Part shown: positions 12,149-23,056 of the stretch, in pieces
How positions within the stretch are numbered: position 1 is the stretch's first letter
Layout of the letters: each line of letters opens with the position of its first letter
NCBI RefSeq assembly: GCF_964355755.1
Contig: NC_092673.1
Location: 29,145,001 to 29,209,000 of the forward strand
DNA from: Antedon mediterranea
Taxonomy: Eukaryota; Echinodermata; Crinoidea; Comatulida; Antedonidae
Direction of reading: 5' to 3'
Length of the DNA: 64,000 nt
The notes under the pieces: model-generated
What the model saw: the letters and a program-made list of their open reading frames with translations, nothing else
What the model was told of the DNA's origin: nothing
Databases searched by the model: none
Position numbers and translations under genes: made by a program

Positions 12149-14521
12149 ATGGATAGAGTTCACATTGTTGGTTTATCGGCCACTGTATCATCTATAGCAT
12201 TTTTCCTGGCTGGAATGTAAGTCCTTTGTGAACGTTTTTTTCTCATACTTGCTTTATACTTGCGTCATGTTAATTGGTCGGTTAACAATCTAAATAGCTT
12301 ATATGACTTTTCCTTTCTCTCTATGCAACAAAACTAGAAATAATGTATAGACTTTTGGCGGATCCGGGTACGAACAATGTTTGTAATTAATAATAAAAAT
12401 AATTTATCCATTATTAACACAACAACATAAAGTTCTGTGCTCACTGTGTAATCATTTATTATGCTTAATCTTATTAATTTTTATTTCAATTCAGACCAAC
12501 ATGTTTAAAGATAAGAAAACAAGGAAGTACAAAGAATATTGAGATTTTTCCGTACATTGCTTGTAGTGTCAGGTAAAATCAAAGTTGGTTGTCCAAACTA
12601 ATACGCTTCTTTTTTGTGTAATCAAATGTAATACTTAAGTAGCCAGTATGTAATGGAGACTTAAGTCTTTATATTTACAGGTGTAAATATAAAGAAACAA
12701 CACAATTTCTGCATTGTAGCTTGTCCTATTCCAACTCATATTTTGTTTCTGTGTAAAGCTCTGTCTACACTATCAAACTTTATGTGACAAAAAATGTGCC
12801 CATATATGGACATGAGGATGTCATATCATTACCATATGTGGGCAAATCACTACTTTTTTCAAACTAATTTGATAGTGTACACAGAGCTTTACTCAATATT
12901 TTTTTTTTACAGCTGTATATTCTGGTTAAAATATGGTCTTCTACAACACGACGTTTCTGTTACTAGAGTGAATATTATTGGCGTCGTATTTCAGTGGTTT
13001 TATGTGCTGGTTTTTTATCTCAATACTTTGGAAAAGGTAAGAAGCATAATGTCCTTGCTGATAAAAGATTAAAAATGCATACAAAATTTGAGAAAACTGA
13101 CTTGAACTGACCTGTGTATTGACCGGCCTAACGACCAAACAGTACAGTACAATGTATACTTACATTGGCATACATCTTTGAAATCAATAAACTTGTCATT
13201 ATAAAAAAAAGTCCAAACTAACTAATAAAAATGAAAAACAATTTCTTTTACTTTTCAGAGCGTAGTGCACCAAAAGTTTTTCTATGCATCCTGTGTGGTG
13301 TTTCCAGTTCTTATTTATATCAAATTTATGGTGAGGGATCACTTTTCTGCTGTTAATCGGCTTGGACTGATTTGCTGTACGACCAGTGTCATCACCTACG
13401 GGTCGCCACTAGCCTCTATTGTAAGTTTAATATAAACTAGTATGTTTTGGATTGTATAAATAATGTATTTATCATTTGTATTTTTATGGAATTTAAGTGG
13501 GCCGCTGGATATCAACTGGCATTAATTTGTCTAGCTGGAAGGGTTACCCTGTATAAATAAAGTTTAAAAATAAAAAAAAAATAATACAAAATTGGATATT
13601 TGTCATAATAGTCATTAACATTCATTTTGTCAACGTAAAAAATACTATCAAATGTAGGAATAAATGGAAAAACTGTTCTTGTCTTCACATGTAAGCACAT
13701 AATAGCTTGAATTGTAATGACCTGAATGACCTAAATTATAAAGATTTGATTTATATTTGAAATATCATACACAGAAAAAAGAACAAACAAAAAGGGCAAC
13801 CTTTTAATATATGGCACCAGGAATAGCCCGATAAATCGGCACATTAAGATTTACTGTACATCATGATGGGTTCCTAAGCATATTCTTAATTATCATATTA
13901 AAGTATGGCTGACATTTTAATTAATGGATTCTATAGTTATAAGTAAATAACAAAATATATAAATATGCTTTGTTGTGTTATTATTGTTTGTATTCGTATA
14001 GAAAGAAGTAATTCGAACCAAAAGTACGGAGAGCATGGCGTTCCCACTTTGCCTTGCCAACTTCCTGGTCGCGGTCCAGTGGCTTTACTATGGACATTTA
14101 GTGATGGACATTTATTTGCAGGTACTGTATACATATACTGTATATGTAAACAATTATTCTACTGCAGTTACTGCAGTAAGTTTATTCTTACTGCAGTAAT
14201 GTATGATTTTAGTTTATTTCGATGTAGAAGTTTAAGAGACAGTTCCATAAAAAGTGTGTATGATTACAAAAACAAAATTTGCTAAATAAATAATTGCATA
14301 AACAGGCTAAAGATTAGTTACTGCAGTAACTGCAGTAGGATACTTTGTTCCTTAACCATTTGATGTTGTATACCTACCTTTATTAATCTAACATTATTTT
14401 TGTTTTTTTGCAGGTGCCTAATTTCTTTGGTTCCCTTTTAGGACTTTTCCAACTCATGTTTTTCGTTATATATCCCAGCAGGCAACACTACGACTTATCA
14501 ACTCCTGGAACGTCTATTTAA
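12149..14521 (+). CDS. SLC50A1: SWEET sugar transporter (SLC50A1-like), complete
   Basis: Six exons join in frame: 12149-12216, 12495-12572, 12913-13036, 13259-13420, 14002-14121 and 14414-14521. They give 660 nt (219 aa), close to the ~221 aa of vertebrate SLC50A1. SWEET proteins carry sugars down their gradient through plasma or Golgi membranes with seven helices arranged as two MtN3/saliva triple-helix repeats. Seen here: repeat 1 begins VGLSATVSSIAFFLAG, with PTCLKIRKQGSTKNIEIFPY and WLKYGLL. Repeat 2 has LGLICCTTSVITYGSPLASI, KEVIRTKSTESMAFPLCLAN and VQWLYYGHL. The double '(R/K)xxST...hP' signature in both halves is diagnostic. The tail ends YDLSTPGTSI. The start is the first ATG in the exon. 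Introns host a family A MITE and a PstI-rich inverted repeat. AATAAA-like signals follow within 20 bp of the stop. Confidence 0.95.
12754..12891. mobile_element. MITE family A copy 2 (both ends intact)
   Basis: TA-AAGCTCTGTCTACACTATC on the left and the inverse 'gatagtgtacacagagcttt' on the right, both at TA. The interior has 'gtgcccatatatggacatga' and the ATATCATTACCATAT motif. It ends 21 bp before SWEET exon 3. Confidence 0.9.
13500..13570 (+). repeat. Short dispersed repeat shared with 42235-42312
   Basis: The phrase 'ggatatcaactgg...agctggaagggttaccctgtataaataaagtt' followed by an A-rich tail recurs at 42235-42312 with few changes. The A-rich end suggests the 3' part of a retroposon, family unknown. 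Confidence 0.55.
14160..14338. repeat. PstI-rich inverted repeat, ~180 bp
   Basis: Left arm CTACTGCAGTTACTGCAG and right arm CTGCAGTAACTGCAGTAG are exact inverses, each containing two CTGCAG sites, and lie about 140 bp apart in the last SWEET intron. It may be a small MITE; no target duplication was resolved. Confidence 0.6.
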
Positions 14522-14689
14522 AAATAATACAAAATAAAAAATAAAACCACCAAAGTAACTTAAGAAGCATTCCAGCGTTTTAGATTAAACTTTGTCGTAT
14601 GATTGATGATGAGAATGTGGTACTGCCATTTGATTTGTTAATAATTTAAATGATAATAATAATGATTATTATTTTGTATTGGTTGACTG

Positions 14690-14835
14690 TATGTGTTTTG
14701 ATACTTGGCTACCAAGGGTCCTGGGTTCAAGTCCAATCATATGTCAGGATTTTTTCTAATGACAATGTACAACTTCACTCATAAAGACTTGTAATATGAC
14801 TTTGTTTATGTAGAGCATCTTGTGTATATGTTCCT
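14690..14835 (+). repeat. tRNA-derived SINE (family E), copy 1
   Basis: 'gatacttggctaccaagggtcctgggttcaagtcc' carries a B-box-like GGTTCAAGTCC. The body 'aaagacttgtaatatgactt...tgtagagcatcttgt' recurs at 29953-30125 and 41080-41245. The 5' A-box half is degenerate here. Confidence 0.65.
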
Positions 14836-15904
14836 CTTGTGAAGGGGATAACCACGAAGGATAGTGAATGAATTCGCATGGTTATCCATGGCAACAATTT
14901 CACTCTACACTCCAAAAACTTGGGTTTTTGGTGAAGTGAGATTTACCCTCACTTCTGTGAGGGTGAGTGAGTGAGGTATACCTGTAATTATTTTGGATAA
15001 ATATTGATCTGAAAATAGAGATATTATATAAAATCCCTATGATCTGAAGAATGCATGAAACCATGGCAATTGTAGCATGGTAATTTAGAACTAGTTTTTT
15101 GTCATAAAAATTTGCATTTTAAATGCTAGATACGCCTAAAAGGGTTCCCACAGTTAATTTTTTTATTTTTCCTGTCCCTACGTTTTTTACACCTGCATAT
15201 TTTATTGTACCTTTGTACTGTCCTTGTTTAGAGCCTCTCAAAACAAGGACAGGGTAAATAAAAATTGCTTAATTAGAACTGGGTTAAATAAAAACTATTT
15301 CAGGGCAAGTAGGAATAAATGAAAACGGTTTTTGAAAATACAATGTATATTTTTTGGTGCTATAAATTTAAATTATTTAATACTAATAACTATAACATAA
15401 TTTTTATAAAATCATAATTTAAAGTAATAATACAAATTATATGAATTAATTGGACCTTATTTTTTGATTGAAAAAGGACATTTTAACCGTATTCTCAAAG
15501 CTGGACTATGTTTTTAATGTTTTTTCATTGAATAAAATAATAATAAAAAGATACTTGTATAGAATTTTATTATTTAGTACTAAATGAAAGCTATTTTACT
15601 TCCTATAATAATAAAATTATCCTTTATTTTTTATTCGTTTAAGGACAGTTTGTAATATTATAATTATTATAAAATATGTACAGTATTTTATGACATTTCC
15701 ATCCAATAAATTTGTTTAATAACAAAAATACGTTGTCCTGAATTTTGTTTAAATTGCGCAATTATAAACATCGGAAAAACAGGGAGATGCCCTGGTAAAA
15801 ACAGATGGTGACTGTTTTTGTCATAAAGGAATTGTCATTTGGATATTACGCGCTCTATAATTATATAATGATAAAGTAAACATTAAAAATAATTTGATGT
15901 TCCA
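14836..15904. other. Intergenic, no gene seen
   Basis: AT-rich sequence between the SWEET 3' end and the MULE-like insertion. A G+T/A+G patch near 14930-14980 (gtgagggtgagtgagtgag) is the only compositional feature. I see no exon or RNA gene. Confidence 0.35.
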
Positions 15905-15913
15905 CTTTTGATC

Positions 15914-17519
15914 GGTAATCTCTTCTTCCTCGGTCACATTTGCCTCATTTTAATAATATAATGTCACGCTAGGCTGCTCTGAACAACACTCTCATGAATA
16001 ATAAACAGTTGATTACGTCATACTATACTGGGATTTTACCTCTTGAATATTCATAAGTTTCACTTGCACTACAGTATTGGGCAGCAATTGTTTGACTTGG
16101 ATGGAAAAGATAATTAAGATATTATTTATTGTATCAAATATTATGTAATGATTATTATGAATAAATTGGATTTTTTATTTTTCAATTTAAGTGCTTTCTT
16201 GAGAACAATTACCAAATTAAGTGACATGAACACATATTCATCAATTTGATTTTGGGCTGCTGACAACGGTAGCACTATTATTAAATAGGGTATGAGTGTG
16301 AGATATTTATTCACCAAATCAAATTGAAATTTCAGTCAGATTACGCCTATACCTAATACACCTGTATTTCTTGTGTATTTCTTCAATACAATTTTATTAC
16401 AAGTCTAAAAAATAAAAAACACATTTTTTTTAAATAAACAATTACTGAAATCACAGTTTCATGTTTTCTAGGTAGGCTATAACTATAACTAAATAAAGAG
16501 AAATGGTACCCTTAAGGTGCCTTAATTATGACCTCATCACATACATTTGGGATGAGTTAGTTTATGGAATTTAAATGACATCATGGCCCCTTTAAAATTG
16601 TTGTAAATGAGAAACTTGAGTCACATTCCTAATCATTTATATTATTATTAAGTGTCTTTAACATAGACATGGATACTTTATCACAACTTTATACAATACT
16701 ATGTTCCTACAGTTCACCGGTCAAACTAAAACAATACAAATCTACACACACATACACATAGACAAAACCATACTAAAATTTTCACTAGATAGAAGTGGGA
16801 ATTGAAATGGGGGCCAAAATGGAATCTGAAAAATCCCAAATTTTTAACACAGGCTGCGTTTTAAAACTGCATTTTAAATCCACCCTGGAGGATATTTTTT
16901 CTTATAACTTAAATCCCAGTTGTATAGTATACAAATAATGAATGTTTATGAGTGTAATGGTACAAATAATGGCATGAGGTGAATGATGAAAGGTTATATT
17001 TCAACTCGGCTCCGCCTCGTTGAAATATAACCTTTCATCATTCACCAAGTGCCATTATTTGTACCATTACACGAATACAAAACATTCATTATTTGTTTTA
17101 TCATTACTCCATGGTTTTATATAACATCTAAATAAATTCCTGTCATTTTTTCGTACTCAAATGTTTAAAAGAAAAACGAAACTGAGACCAGACGACAGGT
17201 GGCGCTGTTGTATTTCACAGTACAGAGCCATATCATAGGATAATTTGTGTACTAGATTTTTTTTCATCCGTGAGACGTTTTTTTTTTCGTACACAAAAAT
17301 GTTTCAAAAAGTACTATTTAACGATCGTTGAATAGTGCGTACTATTGCACGCCATGTGACTCACATTCGTCCAATCAAATGACAGGAATTTATATAGGTG
17401 TTATATAATATGACCTAATCAGGGAGTTATCAACTGTTTATTATTCATGAGAGTGTTGTTCAGTCTAGCGTGACATATATTAAAATGAGGCAAATGTGAC
17501 CGAGGAAGAAGAGATTACC
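15914..17519. mobile_element. MULE-like non-autonomous DNA transposon, 1.6 kb, 9-bp TSD
   Basis: Left end GGTAATCTCTTCTTCCTCGG is repeated inverted at the right end, ending GAGATTACC at 17519. The first 42 bp of the two arms are identical, and similarity continues for about 110 bp. Both sides carry the direct 9-bp repeat CTTTTGATC (15905-15913 and 17520-17528). Long terminal repeats plus a 9-bp duplication are typical of Mutator-like elements. No transposase frame is seen. Inside, 16930-17110 forms a further large hairpin. The element ends 64 bp before the HSD17B7 ATG. Confidence 0.88.
16930..17110. repeat. Long hairpin (repeat family G) inside the MULE-like element
   Basis: 'gaatgatgaaaggttatat' and 'ataacctttcatcattcacc' are arms around a short GC-rich loop ('ctcggctccgcctcg'). 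Outside them, 'tggtacaaataatggca' is matched by 'tgccattatttgtacca'. The same text, with the adjoining 'gaatgtgagtcacatgg' block, recurs at 26365-26630. Confidence 0.8.
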
Positions 17520-17583
17520 CTTTTGATCGGTCACATTTTTATCATTGTTAATTGTCAGAACATTAACTAAACATGCTAATACA

Positions 17584-20500
17584 ATGCAGAAGGTCGTGCT
17601 AATAACTGGAGCAAATTCGTAAGTAAAAACGGTTTATTTTAACAGTATGCATGCATAAATTACAGATACAAACTTCTAGGCCAAGGTGCTCTAGCCCAAC
17701 CAAGCATGGATTATGATTTGTTTGGCATGCTATACGTCTGATGTTGAGGCCAAGTAATGCATGTTGGCTAGGTACCGGTTAATGTGTTTTTTTGTTATCC
17801 GTGAAAATTTGATGTGGCGTTTTCAGACAGGATAGTAGGTATTGTCAACACACCCCCACCCCATCCATCCCCCGCCCCCTTCCCCTTCACACACCACCTA
17901 ACCCGAGAATCACATATCAAAAAAGCCAAACGAACACACTGTACTGTATGCACACACACATGGCATGGTGTGATTGCAATGGTACGATTATTATCAGTAT
18001 TCTATTGTGTAAATATTTAATTCACTCTACAATGCAATGCCTGTCTGATATATATTAATGGTATACTTCCAATAGAATGAGTGCATTTTTCTTTAAATAT
18101 TAACGCACAGTTGATAGATTATAGGATAAAATGATTACAAACATTTAAAAACATTTTTTTCTCTTGAAGTGGGGTTGGCTTTAGTGTGGCTGATCGTTTG
18201 CTAGAAATTGAGCCATCTTTAACGATATGCCTAGCCTGTAGAAATCTTGCAAGGGCACAAGTGGCTAGAAGTGAATTATTAGCCAAACATGGCAGCAAGT
18301 GTACAATTGATGTTCAATCAGTTGACACAAGTGACCTGAAATCCGTCTACAAAGCTGCTGAGGAAATTAAGCAAAGGTACAAGTTTATAATGATGAAAAA
18401 GTATCACAATTAATCCCTAGAAAACAACTTTTTTGAGAATTTGCCCACCCCAAACATGTTCCCCCTCCCTAAATTCCTAACCTTATTCAACACTGTTTCT
18501 GCTAAAGTGCCTTTTTCAAACTATAGACTAGAGTTATAATTGATTCCTCATGACAATTATTCACCCTTTTGTGGGAAAAAATAATCCTCCATATATAATC
18601 CTGTCCCCACCTATACTTATCCTCCTTTTTGTGCGCTGTCCGTAGACAACAGTGACTTATTAGGTCTGGCGATTACTATAGTAATATTAAAATATTATTT
18701 TTATTTATTATATTTCAGATATAAATGTTTGAATTACCTGTATCTGAATGCTGGCATCATGCCAGTGTCCACTATCAACTGGAAGGGCTTTCTAAAAGGA
18801 CTTTTTTCAGTGTAAGCTTTTCATTTCTAAAAAAAAAGATAATAAATTGAATTACATCGTAAAACCAAGACAATCTAACAACAGGATGTTAAACTCGGAG
18901 ATCAACGGGTTTATCTGTCGCCGCAGAGAACATGTACATAGTACAGTACCGTGTTGGTATTTGTCGCAGCCAGACATAAGATGAAAGGACTGTTACGAGT
19001 TCCTACTATCTTGGCAAGGCGAGCTCAGTGCCCTGTTGTTAAATTGCGATGGTAAAAACTGATATATAATTCCATAAAATTTATATAACACAATGACAGT
19101 AAAATTTAGATACTTTTCATGGATGTATTGAATGCACAAATAATATTGAAATACCATTTTTTTTTCTCACAATATCTTTAGGAGACGAGTGATTGAAATG
19201 TTTAGCACTGGTGAAGGATTACTTAGTGTGAAAGACCATAGCACAGATGACGGTCTGAAAGCAATCTTTACAACTAACATATTTGGACATTTTGTATTGG
19301 TAACCTAAAGCTGGTCTGTTTATCTATGAAAATAGTTGGGTACTTTGATCTGTAAGGGTGTCCTGTCAGTGGAGGACCCAGGGCCTAAAAATGGGGAAAT
19401 GAATGGCTGACCTTAATTTGATGTCCTATCCTTTGCATGACATTTTACAAAATTTAGGGGCCCTAAGATCCGCCCCTGCCTGTGTCCAGATGGTCACAAC
19501 TCGTTTTAACCTTTGATAAATGTAATTATTTGTCACTATCTATAAAGTAGATACAGTATACTGTATCCCAACCACACACTTTGAATGAAAACACACAACT
19601 GCCTACAAAAGTACTAGAATTTGATTTGAGTTTCTCAGATGCTAAAATAAATCACAGTTTTATTTTAATCTGGTGGCTATGACTTACAGTTTGTCTCCAA
19701 ACTCATTTTGGCCTCCTTCTGCAATTTTTTTAACTAATGTAATTTTGTTCTTTCATTATAAATGTGTCTGTATAGAGAAACAATAAAAACAAACAGTTCA
19801 GATGAGAATATCAGATAGAATGACAAGATAGTATTTTAAAACATGTTATTTTTGTAAATAGGTGCTTGCCTTAAAGGATTTGTTAGTCAACTCTAAGACG
19901 CACATCATTTGGACATCTTCCAGTAACGCACGCAGGTCACATTTTAACATTAATGATGTTCAACATGAACAAGGGTATTTATTTACCTTATTTGTTTACT
20001 GCAGTAACACTCCGAGAACACTATAAAACTTCATGTGAAAAAAATGTGCCCATATATGGACATGATGATGTCATATCACTACAAAATTTGTGCATATCAC
20101 TACCAAATTTGGGCACATCACACTTTTTTTTGTCAAACTAGTTTGATAGTGTAGTGTTTTTGCATTACCTGTATTGAGGAGGTCATTTTATCTATGTTTT
20201 TTTTTAATTGAGGTGTACTGTATTTAGCAATAGTACTCAATATTTATTTAGAGGATTTGAACATAATGCTAACAGTCAAGGCCAATTTACACAGACGATA
20301 TAGAATTACAGTATATATAACCTATGTTATTCTTTGTGACCATTTACACACAACATGGAGCGGACGGGGTGCTTCCGTTCAGGGTAGATACAGATTCTAC
20401 GCGGGACAAGCTATTCTTTTTTTTCCGCTTTCCGTTACCTCTGTGTAAATTAGTCTTTATGACAAAAATGTATTTTTTGTTTTTAGTTCCGAGCCATACA

Positions 20501-22310
20501 GTTCATCCAAGTATGCAATAGACTTACTAAGCCTAGCCATCAACTATGAATGGAATAGCCATGGAGTGTACAGCCACATTACTTGCCCTGGTCTCTCCAT
20601 CACAAATATTACAAATTCCATTTTACCAAAATGGTTATGGCGTGCTATCACCCCTGTTATGTGTTCGGTAAGCTCTCAAAAACCTAAGACTTTCGCAAAA
20701 CAATATATATGTATATGGCCGACTTCTGTCGTAAACAACAATGTCAATTAGTCTTACATTCATCTGACTGATGACTAAAGCCAGGACTGTTTGAAGCATC
20801 ATTGGCTGGTCCCAACATTGACGAAAGACTTCTCTCGTCCAGTGCCCACCTTAACCAGAGGAGAGGCATAAGCCAATAAGTCTGAGGCAGATACTAGATG
20901 CAGGGGCTGCCATGAGTCAGCAGTGCTGATTTCAAATGCCTAAAGGGACCCAAGCTCCATATACACCACCTGGTATTCCCAGATGGTCTCCCATCCAAGC
21001 TTTAACCAACGTTGCTTAAAGTCAATTGTTAAAACTGATGAGTCCTGATTTATTACATTCCACCATTAAACAATATCCAGACTCATAATAAATATGAAAT
21101 TATTTAGATAAAAAAAACAAATATGAAGCCTAACTGTTTTTCATTGTCCTTGCAGATGAGACTGTTTGTACCCCGAATCACACTGAGTCCTTACAACAGT
21201 GCTGAGGCATTGGTAGGTTTCACAAATATTGGCTTACAAAAAGATTAATGTTTAGGGCTGTTAATGATGCATGACGCGAGCCCTTGCCATGCCACTATGC
21301 AATAAGTTTTAATTTATTTTTATAGAGTATTTATATGCATTTTTAATGTTTATACAAATTATATCCAAAATGTTTTTTATCCAATCAGTGCAATAGGAGA
21401 CCTACTAGATAGTGATTAAGTTCGCTTTTTAGGAATCCTGTTTCTGCCTGGTTTTTGTGTGATGTTCTTCTTTGTCCACGTTTTTTTATATTGTATTTTT
21501 ATGGCGACAAAATAAATGAAATTAAATGAAACCCTACCTTCCAAGGGATCCTTCCGCACCACTTTCTCTCCCTTTAATAAAATGATAATAAAAAACCAAC
21601 ATTGACTAATGTTGACTAGTGCTATGGATATTTGTGAGAAAGACTTTCTTGTTAAATAACAAGTCTGTGTGATTTTTATTGTAAGATGTGTTCATCTTTG
21701 TAGGTGTGGTTGTTTCAACAAGACCCAGCTGCTGTGGCTCAAGATAGGAAGTATATAAGCCACTGCAACGTTTTGGGAAAGAGATACACCCATGCAGAGA
21801 TTGTACGTACAATGTACTATGACTATATGGGGTGAGGAGGGGGACAGAGAGCTGTGGAGGGGCGCAGGGAGCTGGTGAAGGTGGTGGGGAGAGGGACATA
21901 GAGAAGGGAGAGAGGGGGATGTAGAGATGGGAGGGAGAGGGACAGAGAGATGGGAGGGAGGGGGACAGAGAGATGGGAGGGGAACGGAGAGCTGGGGAAA
22001 GTACTTTCTGTAGTGCTTGCATAATATTCTATGCAAGAGCTATATTTACAGTATGACATCCCAAGCACTGAAACATAGAAACATTATGTGGATTATCTAA
22101 TAATAGAGGGCCTTGTTTAACAATATATACTGTACCACTGACAATTGTCTAGAATGGCCCGGGGAAATGTTTCAGGAAAACACAACATTTTACATTTGTT
22201 TTTCTATTTTTTCTTCTGTTTAGATTGATTTTGATGTGGATGAGGCAAACGAGTTGTATGAAAAATTAGCTGGCTTAGAACAAGTGTTTAGAAACCGCTT
22301 TAAAAGCTAA
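17584..22310 (+). CDS. HSD17B7: 3-keto-steroid reductase / 17-beta-hydroxysteroid dehydrogenase type 7, complete
   Basis: Nine exons join in frame: 17584-17618, 18170-18376, 18719-18811, 19182-19299, 19862-19974, 20487-20667, 21156-21212, 21704-21802 and 22224-22310. They total 990 nt (329 aa; human is 341). This short-chain dehydrogenase reduces the 3-keto group of sterol intermediates with NADPH at the ER during cholesterol synthesis, and can also act on 17-keto steroids (family knowledge). Visible motifs are the cofactor loop TGANSGVG at residues 8-15, NAG at 91-93, the serine region WTSSSNARRS at about 168-177, and catalytic YSSSK with Tyr193 and Lys197. Family-specific blocks include FSTGEGLLS, TNIFGHFVL, TLSPYNSAEALVWLFQQ-like and the C-terminal FDVDEANELYEKL. 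The shorter C-terminus lacks the last stretch of the mammalian protein. Its 5' flank is the MULE-like insertion. Confidence 0.95.
18875..19047. repeat. Possible small TIR element in HSD17B7 intron 3
   Basis: A GC-richer insert is bounded by 'taacaacaggatg' on the left and the inverse-like 'gtgccctgttgtta' on the right. The inverted termini are about 10 bp. No target duplication was found, so this is tentative. Confidence 0.35.
20018..20154. mobile_element. MITE family A copy 3 (outer ends decayed)
   Basis: 'acactataaaacttcatgtg', 'gtgcccatatatggacatga', and at the right 'tcaaactagtttgatagtgt' match the family core. The outermost AAGCTCTGTC is lost on both sides. It lies in HSD17B7 intron 5. 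Confidence 0.8.
20277..20456. repeat. Small TIR element (~180 bp) in HSD17B7 intron 5
   Basis: 'ggccaatttacacagacg' at the left and 'cctctgtgtaaattagtc' at the right are inverted copies of the TTTACACAGA terminus. The interior is GC-richer ('ggagcggacggggtgcttcc'). Probably a MITE seen once in this window. Confidence 0.55.
20955..21025 (-). repeat. 5S rRNA-derived sequence (SINE3-like head or 5S pseudogene)
   Basis: On the minus strand it reads 'aagcttggatgggagacc', then 'ctgggaataccaggtg', which is the 3' half of a eukaryotic 5S rRNA including the C-box of its internal promoter (GGATGGGAGACC). The 5' half of 5S is only weakly recognisable. The sequence continues without the 5S T-run into unrelated text (about 20770-20950), so a 5S-headed SINE is more likely than a 5S gene. 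Confidence 0.7.
21825..22005. repeat. G/A-rich minisatellite in the last HSD17B7 intron
   Basis: About seven diverged copies of 'gggagggagagggacagagagat' or variants run head to tail. The opposite strand gives long Pro/Ser/Leu reading frames that are artefacts of the repeat. Confidence 0.85.
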
Positions 22311-22504
22311 TCATTGAGAAAATGATCGTAGAATTGTAAGAAAAACATATACAGTATGTTAATATTTTTTTTTCCGGTAGAATTCGCATTCAATCATGCG
22401 ATATATTATGATTTAGTTAGTCAATCAGAATTTTAAAATTATGAACATTGGACAACTGTATAAATGAAATAAGTGATGAGTATAAGTGTGACCCGTATTT
22501 TATG

Positions 22505-22545
22505 TTGAGTGTGGGGGGGGGGGGGGGGGGGTTGGGGGTTGTATA
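22505..22545 (+). repeat. Poly(G) tract of about 22 G
   Basis: An almost pure G run just 3' of HSD17B7, followed by 'ttgggggttg'. It could form a G-quadruplex on the sense strand. The 22311-23056 gap otherwise shows only AT-rich 3' flank shared by two convergent genes. Confidence 0.8.
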
Positions 22546-23056
22546 CCAGTTATTAGGGTACTAATAGATAGTATTAGTACCAATGACCCTTTTAATTATT
22601 CTAACATTAATTATGTGCAATTAAAGATAGACAAGATAATTTTCAATCAAAGAAAAAACACATTTTAATTTGTTACAAAATAATCTTTTATTTCTCCAAC
22701 TTACATCAAAATGCAAATAAAAATATAATGCAATGAAATGTATAGTGTGATTAAATGTTTTATTCAAAAAGAAATCTATAATAGCAAGTAAATTTGTTTT
22801 TAATAAAAATAAACAGATGAATAAGTACAATTTTGTTTCATGATTTATTGTATCCGAGTCATTAGGAGTCATTTTGACAATTCAATTTTAATGAATGCAA
22901 TGAACTCTCCCAAGAACGTACACCCTTGTTTTTCTGATTGCAATTTCCATTCAAATGAATTTGGGATCTTTTGTACATTAAGATATAATTCTAGTTTTTG
23001 AATAAGCAAGTGAACTTCATAAACTTTTATAAATAAAAAAAAAACTATTCAAAACT

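Noticed and set aside
17814-18020. Plus-strand frame with a Pro-rich start in HSD17B7 intron 1
   Set aside because: Low-complexity C-rich stretch within an intron whose flanking exons join cleanly; no homology recognised.
20955-21025. Functional 5S rRNA gene
   Set aside because: Only the 3' half is recognisable and there is no terminator T-run in the right place.
21606-22068. Three overlapping minus-strand frames rich in Ser, Pro and Leu
   Set aside because: They are translations of a G/A-rich minisatellite in an HSD17B7 intron and overlap a real exon on the other strand.
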